A stretch of 13,933 bases of DNA, from positions 1 through 13,933 of the forward strand of contig JADZBZ010000035.1 in assembly GCA_020851835.1 (NCBI GenBank), read 5' to 3'. A program made the translations under genes and the position numbers. The stretch comes from Acidobacteriota bacterium. GTDB taxonomy: Bacteria > Acidobacteriota > Vicinamibacteria > Vicinamibacterales > UBA2999. The notes under the pieces were generated by a model. That model saw only the letters and a list, made by a program, of their open reading frames with translations, was not told the origin of the DNA and did not search any database. This document shows, piece after piece, positions 12,058 through 13,933 of the stretch (positions are counted from its first letter, which is position 1; the number at the start of each line of letters is the position of its first letter).

Positions 12058-12777
12058 GTGACGCGCCGCCCTCCGCTCGCCGCAGGCCCCGCCCGCGCCC
12101 CCCGTCCGCCGGCGCCGCCACCGGGGCTGACCGCCGCAGAGCGCAACCTGTTGCGCCGCCTCCGCACGCCCGCCCAGGTGCAACGGTGGCTCAACGCCCT
12201 GCCCTACAACGTCGAGAAGGGCAGCGAGACGCTCCGCAGCTTCAGAGGCGTCGTACGCACCCATTCCGCTCATTGCCTGGAGGCGACACTGCTGGCAGCC
12301 GTCGTGCTCGAGCAGCACGGCTACCCGCCGCTCGTCATGAGCCTCGAATCCCAGGACTTGCTCGACCACGTGATCTTCGTCTACCGCGCGCGCGAAGGCT
12401 GGGGATCGGTGGCGCGGTCGCGCGATCCCGGCCTGCACGGCCGCCGCCCGGTCTTCCGCTCCATCCGGGCGCTGGCTCAGAGTTACGTCGAGCCTTACAT
12501 CGACTACACGGGACGCGTGAAAGGGTACGGGGTGGCACATCTGGCCGAGGCGATGGGACGATACGACTGGCGGTGGTCCAGCGGTAACGTCTGGAAGGTC
12601 GAGCAGATGCTCATCGACTGGCCGCACGTGCGGCTGCTGAGTTCGACGCGCCGCTACCGCCTACTGAGACAGAAGTACCGCAAGTACCGGACGGACCATC
12701 ACGACCGCAAGCCCGTGTACTACCGCGGCCGCGAGAAGTGGACGCCGATTCCGGACGAGTTTCGCGACCCGCCCTGA
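12058..12777 (+). CDS. Transglutaminase-like cysteine protein
   Basis: A 239-residue protein with a Pro/Ala/Arg-rich N-terminal 24 residues and no clear signal peptide or membrane helix. The central part matches a transglutaminase-like (papain-fold) catalytic core: Cys73 in THSAHCLEATLLAAVVLEQHG, His104 in LLDHVIFVYR, and Asp123 in SRDPGLHG, in the correct order and spacing for a Cys-His-Asp triad. The C-terminal 100 residues are basic and aromatic (DYTGRVKGYG, YRLLRQKYRKYRTDHHDRK, YYRGREKWTPIP) and could bind nucleic acid or a polyanion; this is speculative. Family members act as proteases, amidases or crosslinkers; the substrate is unknown. The GTG at 12058 is the only good start before the core; an AGAGG lies 12 nt upstream. 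It is probably co-transcribed with the SCO-like gene (15-nt gap). Confidence 0.75.
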   Translation: MTRRPPLAAGPARAPRPPAPPPGLTAAERNLLRRLRTPAQVQRWLNALPYNVEKGSETLRSFRGVVRTHSAHCLEATLLAAVVLEQHGYPPLVMSLESQDLLDHVIFVYRAREGWGSVARSRDPGLHGRRPVFRSIRALAQSYVEPYIDYTGRVKGYGVAHLAEAMGRYDWRWSSGNVWKVEQMLIDWPHVRLLSSTRRYRLLRQKYRKYRTDHHDRKPVYYRGREKWTPIPDEFRDPP

Positions 12778-12794
12778 CCGGCCTTCGTTTCGGC

Positions 12795-12818
12795 CGACGC
12801 GATTCGACACGCGCGTCG
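12795..12818. terminator. Hairpin between convergent genes
   Basis: CGACGCG (12795-12801) and CGCGTCG (12812-12818) form a 7-bp perfect stem with a 10-nt loop. It sits between the transglutaminase-like stop (12777) and the minus-strand gene's stop (12840), as expected of a two-way terminator. No T tract is present. Confidence 0.4.
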
Positions 12819-12839
12819 AGGACGCCTCCGGGCGCCCGA

Positions 12840-13142
12840 TCAGTCGAGGTCGAATCCGCGCAAGGGCCTGGAGACCGGCTCCTGCTTGGCCTGCTCGAGC
12901 GCCTCCTCGAACCGCTTCGACAACGCGTCGCCTTTCGTGCGCTCGTTCTGGACGGACTGCTCGAACAGCGCCTCGCGGCGCGCCGCCTGGTCGGCGAGAA
13001 TGCGGTCGGCCTCGCTCAGTTCGGGACGGTGGCCGCTGGGCGGACCGACGTGCGACACGATGCGCCCGAGGTTGAGGTCCACGACCAGGGTGGCACCGCA
13101 ACATGGACACGTGAGTTCACGCTCGCTCGTCAGCCTTGGCAT
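12840..13142 (-). CDS. Small zinc-knuckle-like protein with charged helical tail
   Basis: A 100-residue protein that I cannot assign to a named family. Near the N-terminus it has a Cys cluster C-P-C-C-G (Cys12, Cys14, Cys15), resembling one half of a zinc ribbon, followed by strand-like ATLVVDLNLGRIVSHVG. No second CxxC is present; His31 and His38 are possible extra ligands. The rest (about 42-90) is a long, charged, Ala/Glu/Arg-rich helix (SEADRILADQAARREALFEQ and SKRFEEALEQAKQE), probably a coiled coil. A metal-linked dimer held by the helix is a reasonable guess. The ATG at 13142 has GGAGGGAA upstream at suitable spacing. It is divergent from the EEP gene, with 44 nt between the starts. 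Confidence 0.75.
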   Translation of the reverse strand: MPRLTSERELTCPCCGATLVVDLNLGRIVSHVGPPSGHRPELSEADRILADQAARREALFEQSVQNERTKGDALSKRFEEALEQAKQEPVSRPLRGFDLD

Positions 13143-13174
13143 TTGCCGTTCCCTCCGGGTTCCATCAGACTAGT

Positions 13175-13180
13175 GAGAAT
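13175..13180 (+). promoter_or_regulatory. Possible -10 box (GAGAAT) for the EEP gene
   Basis: TGAGAAT ends 6 nt before the ATG at 13187, a spacing like that of the other short-leader starts. The first base departs from the TA(C/G)AAT form, so support is weak. Confidence 0.25.
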
Positions 13181-13186
13181 CGAGCA

Positions 13187-13927
13187 ATGGCGCAAGACAA
13201 CCCGGCGCGGCGGACCGAGACGATTCGCGTCGCGACCTACAACATCCACCGCGGCCGGGGGCTCGACGGGCGCACGCGCCTCGAGCGCATCGCCGCAGTC
13301 CTGGCCACGGTCGATGCCGACATCGTGGCGCTGCAGGAGGTGGTCGGGGCCTCACCGCTCAAGGCTGGACAAGCCGCCGAACTGGGCGCCGCACTCGGAA
13401 TGGGTTGGGTCATGGCACCCACCCGCCACCTGCGGTCGGCGCTCTTCGGCAACGTGGTGCTCAGCCGGTTCCCGGTGCGCCATCACGCGCAGCACGATCT
13501 CACCTGGAAGACCTGCGAGCCGCGCAACGCGCAGCGCGTGGACCTCGACATGGGCGACGACGTCCTGCATCTCTACAACGTGCACCTCGGCACCGCGCTC
13601 CTGGAGCGTCGTCACCAGGCGGGCCGGCTGGCGTCGCTGGTACACGACCGGCGGGTGACGGGCCCGAAGATCGTGCTGGGAGACTTCAATGAGTGGGCGC
13701 GAGGGTTGGCGACCGATATCTTGGCCGAACGGCTGCAGAGCGTCGACCTGCGGCAGCACCTGCGCGGAGGACGCACCTACCCGGGCTTCTTTCCGATCCT
13801 CCATTTGGATCACATCTACTACGAGGGCCGGGTGGACGTGCTGAAGGTGGCCGCCCCGCGCGACCGGCTCACGTTGGTGGCCTCGGATCACCTGCCGCTG
13901 GTCGCCGACCTGCGGATTGGCTTCTGA
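13187..13927 (+). CDS. Endonuclease/exonuclease/phosphatase (EEP) family protein
   Basis: A 246-residue metal-dependent phosphodiesterase of the EEP (DNase I / sphingomyelinase) fold, complete within the window. Catalytic landmarks are in order: Asn19 in TYNIHRG, Glu51 in VALQEV (metal ligand), NVVLSRFPV at about 95-103, LYNVHLG (active-site His), Asp166 and Asn168 in LGDFNEW, and Asp234-His235 in SDHLPLVA. It has no signal peptide, so it should act in the cytoplasm. It is near the short end of the family and lacks extra domains. Substrates in this family range from DNA to phosphoinositides and phospholipids; none can be chosen here. The ATG at 13187 is preferred because TIRVATYNIHRG begins soon after; an upstream in-frame start at 13136 overlaps the divergent gene. 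It ends 6 nt before the window edge. Confidence 0.93.
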   Translation: MAQDNPARRTETIRVATYNIHRGRGLDGRTRLERIAAVLATVDADIVALQEVVGASPLKAGQAAELGAALGMGWVMAPTRHLRSALFGNVVLSRFPVRHHAQHDLTWKTCEPRNAQRVDLDMGDDVLHLYNVHLGTALLERRHQAGRLASLVHDRRVTGPKIVLGDFNEWARGLATDILAERLQSVDLRQHLRGGRTYPGFFPILHLDHIYYEGRVDVLKVAAPRDRLTLVASDHLPLVADLRIGF

Positions 13928-13933
13928 CCGAGC

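Noticed and set aside
1..13933. Recent horizontal transfer or a mobile island
   Set aside because: Base composition looks even by eye, and I see no integrase, transposase, tRNA or terminal repeats.

Overview
This is a GC-rich bacterial chromosomal segment of about 13.9 kb. It holds 16 protein-coding genes, one of them cut by the left edge, packed tightly on both strands. I see no rRNA, tRNA, CRISPR array, transposase or phage gene. Several traits point to Acidobacteriota, perhaps the Vicinamibacteria: high GC, an ECF sigma / one-pass anti-sigma / DUF4097 operon, a copper chaperone of the CPLPEFC type, a Tat-targeted PLP enzyme, and a degenerate GAGTGCC heptamer array. That placement is inference; no marker gene is present to prove it.

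Layout. (1) 1-139 (-): start of a YvcK/CofD-like gene. (2) 229-2271 (+): envelope cluster of a degenerate nucleotidyltransferase-like protein, a TPM-domain membrane protein and a LemA lipoprotein, closed by a strong hairpin. (3) 2346-4752 (+): ECF sigma factor, one-pass putative anti-sigma protein and secreted DUF4097 adhesin-like protein, followed at once by a DinB-fold gene (4757-5257) with its own -10 box. (4) 5269-6818: heptamer repeat array that supplies the Shine-Dalgarno and GTG start of a polytopic GT-C-like membrane protein. (5) 6880-8172 (+): Tat-signal class V aminotransferase. (6) 8278-8652 (-): small protein of unknown function, divergent from a YheT-type alpha/beta hydrolase (8764-9747, +). 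(7) 9766-10933 (-): DUF72 protein and a glycine-rich RRM RNA-binding protein with a long leader. (8) 11182-12777 (+): SCO-type copper chaperone with a CusF-like N-terminal domain, then a transglutaminase-like protein. (9) 12840-13142 (-): small single-knuckle Cys protein, divergent from an EEP-family phosphodiesterase (13187-13927, +).

Most genes look like housekeeping or envelope functions. The most interesting shared signal is at the starts. By eye, all five TA(C/G)AAT hexamers on either strand of the window lie just upstream of a start codon in the right orientation. Several sit only 6-9 nt from it and lack a Shine-Dalgarno sequence, which suggests leaderless transcription. Operon-internal genes instead mostly carry clear Shine-Dalgarno sequences. 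The other notable points are the start codon embedded in a repeat array, the CX5C SCO/CusF fusion, and the long structured leader of the RRM gene. I did not find a convincing wholly new multi-gene system.
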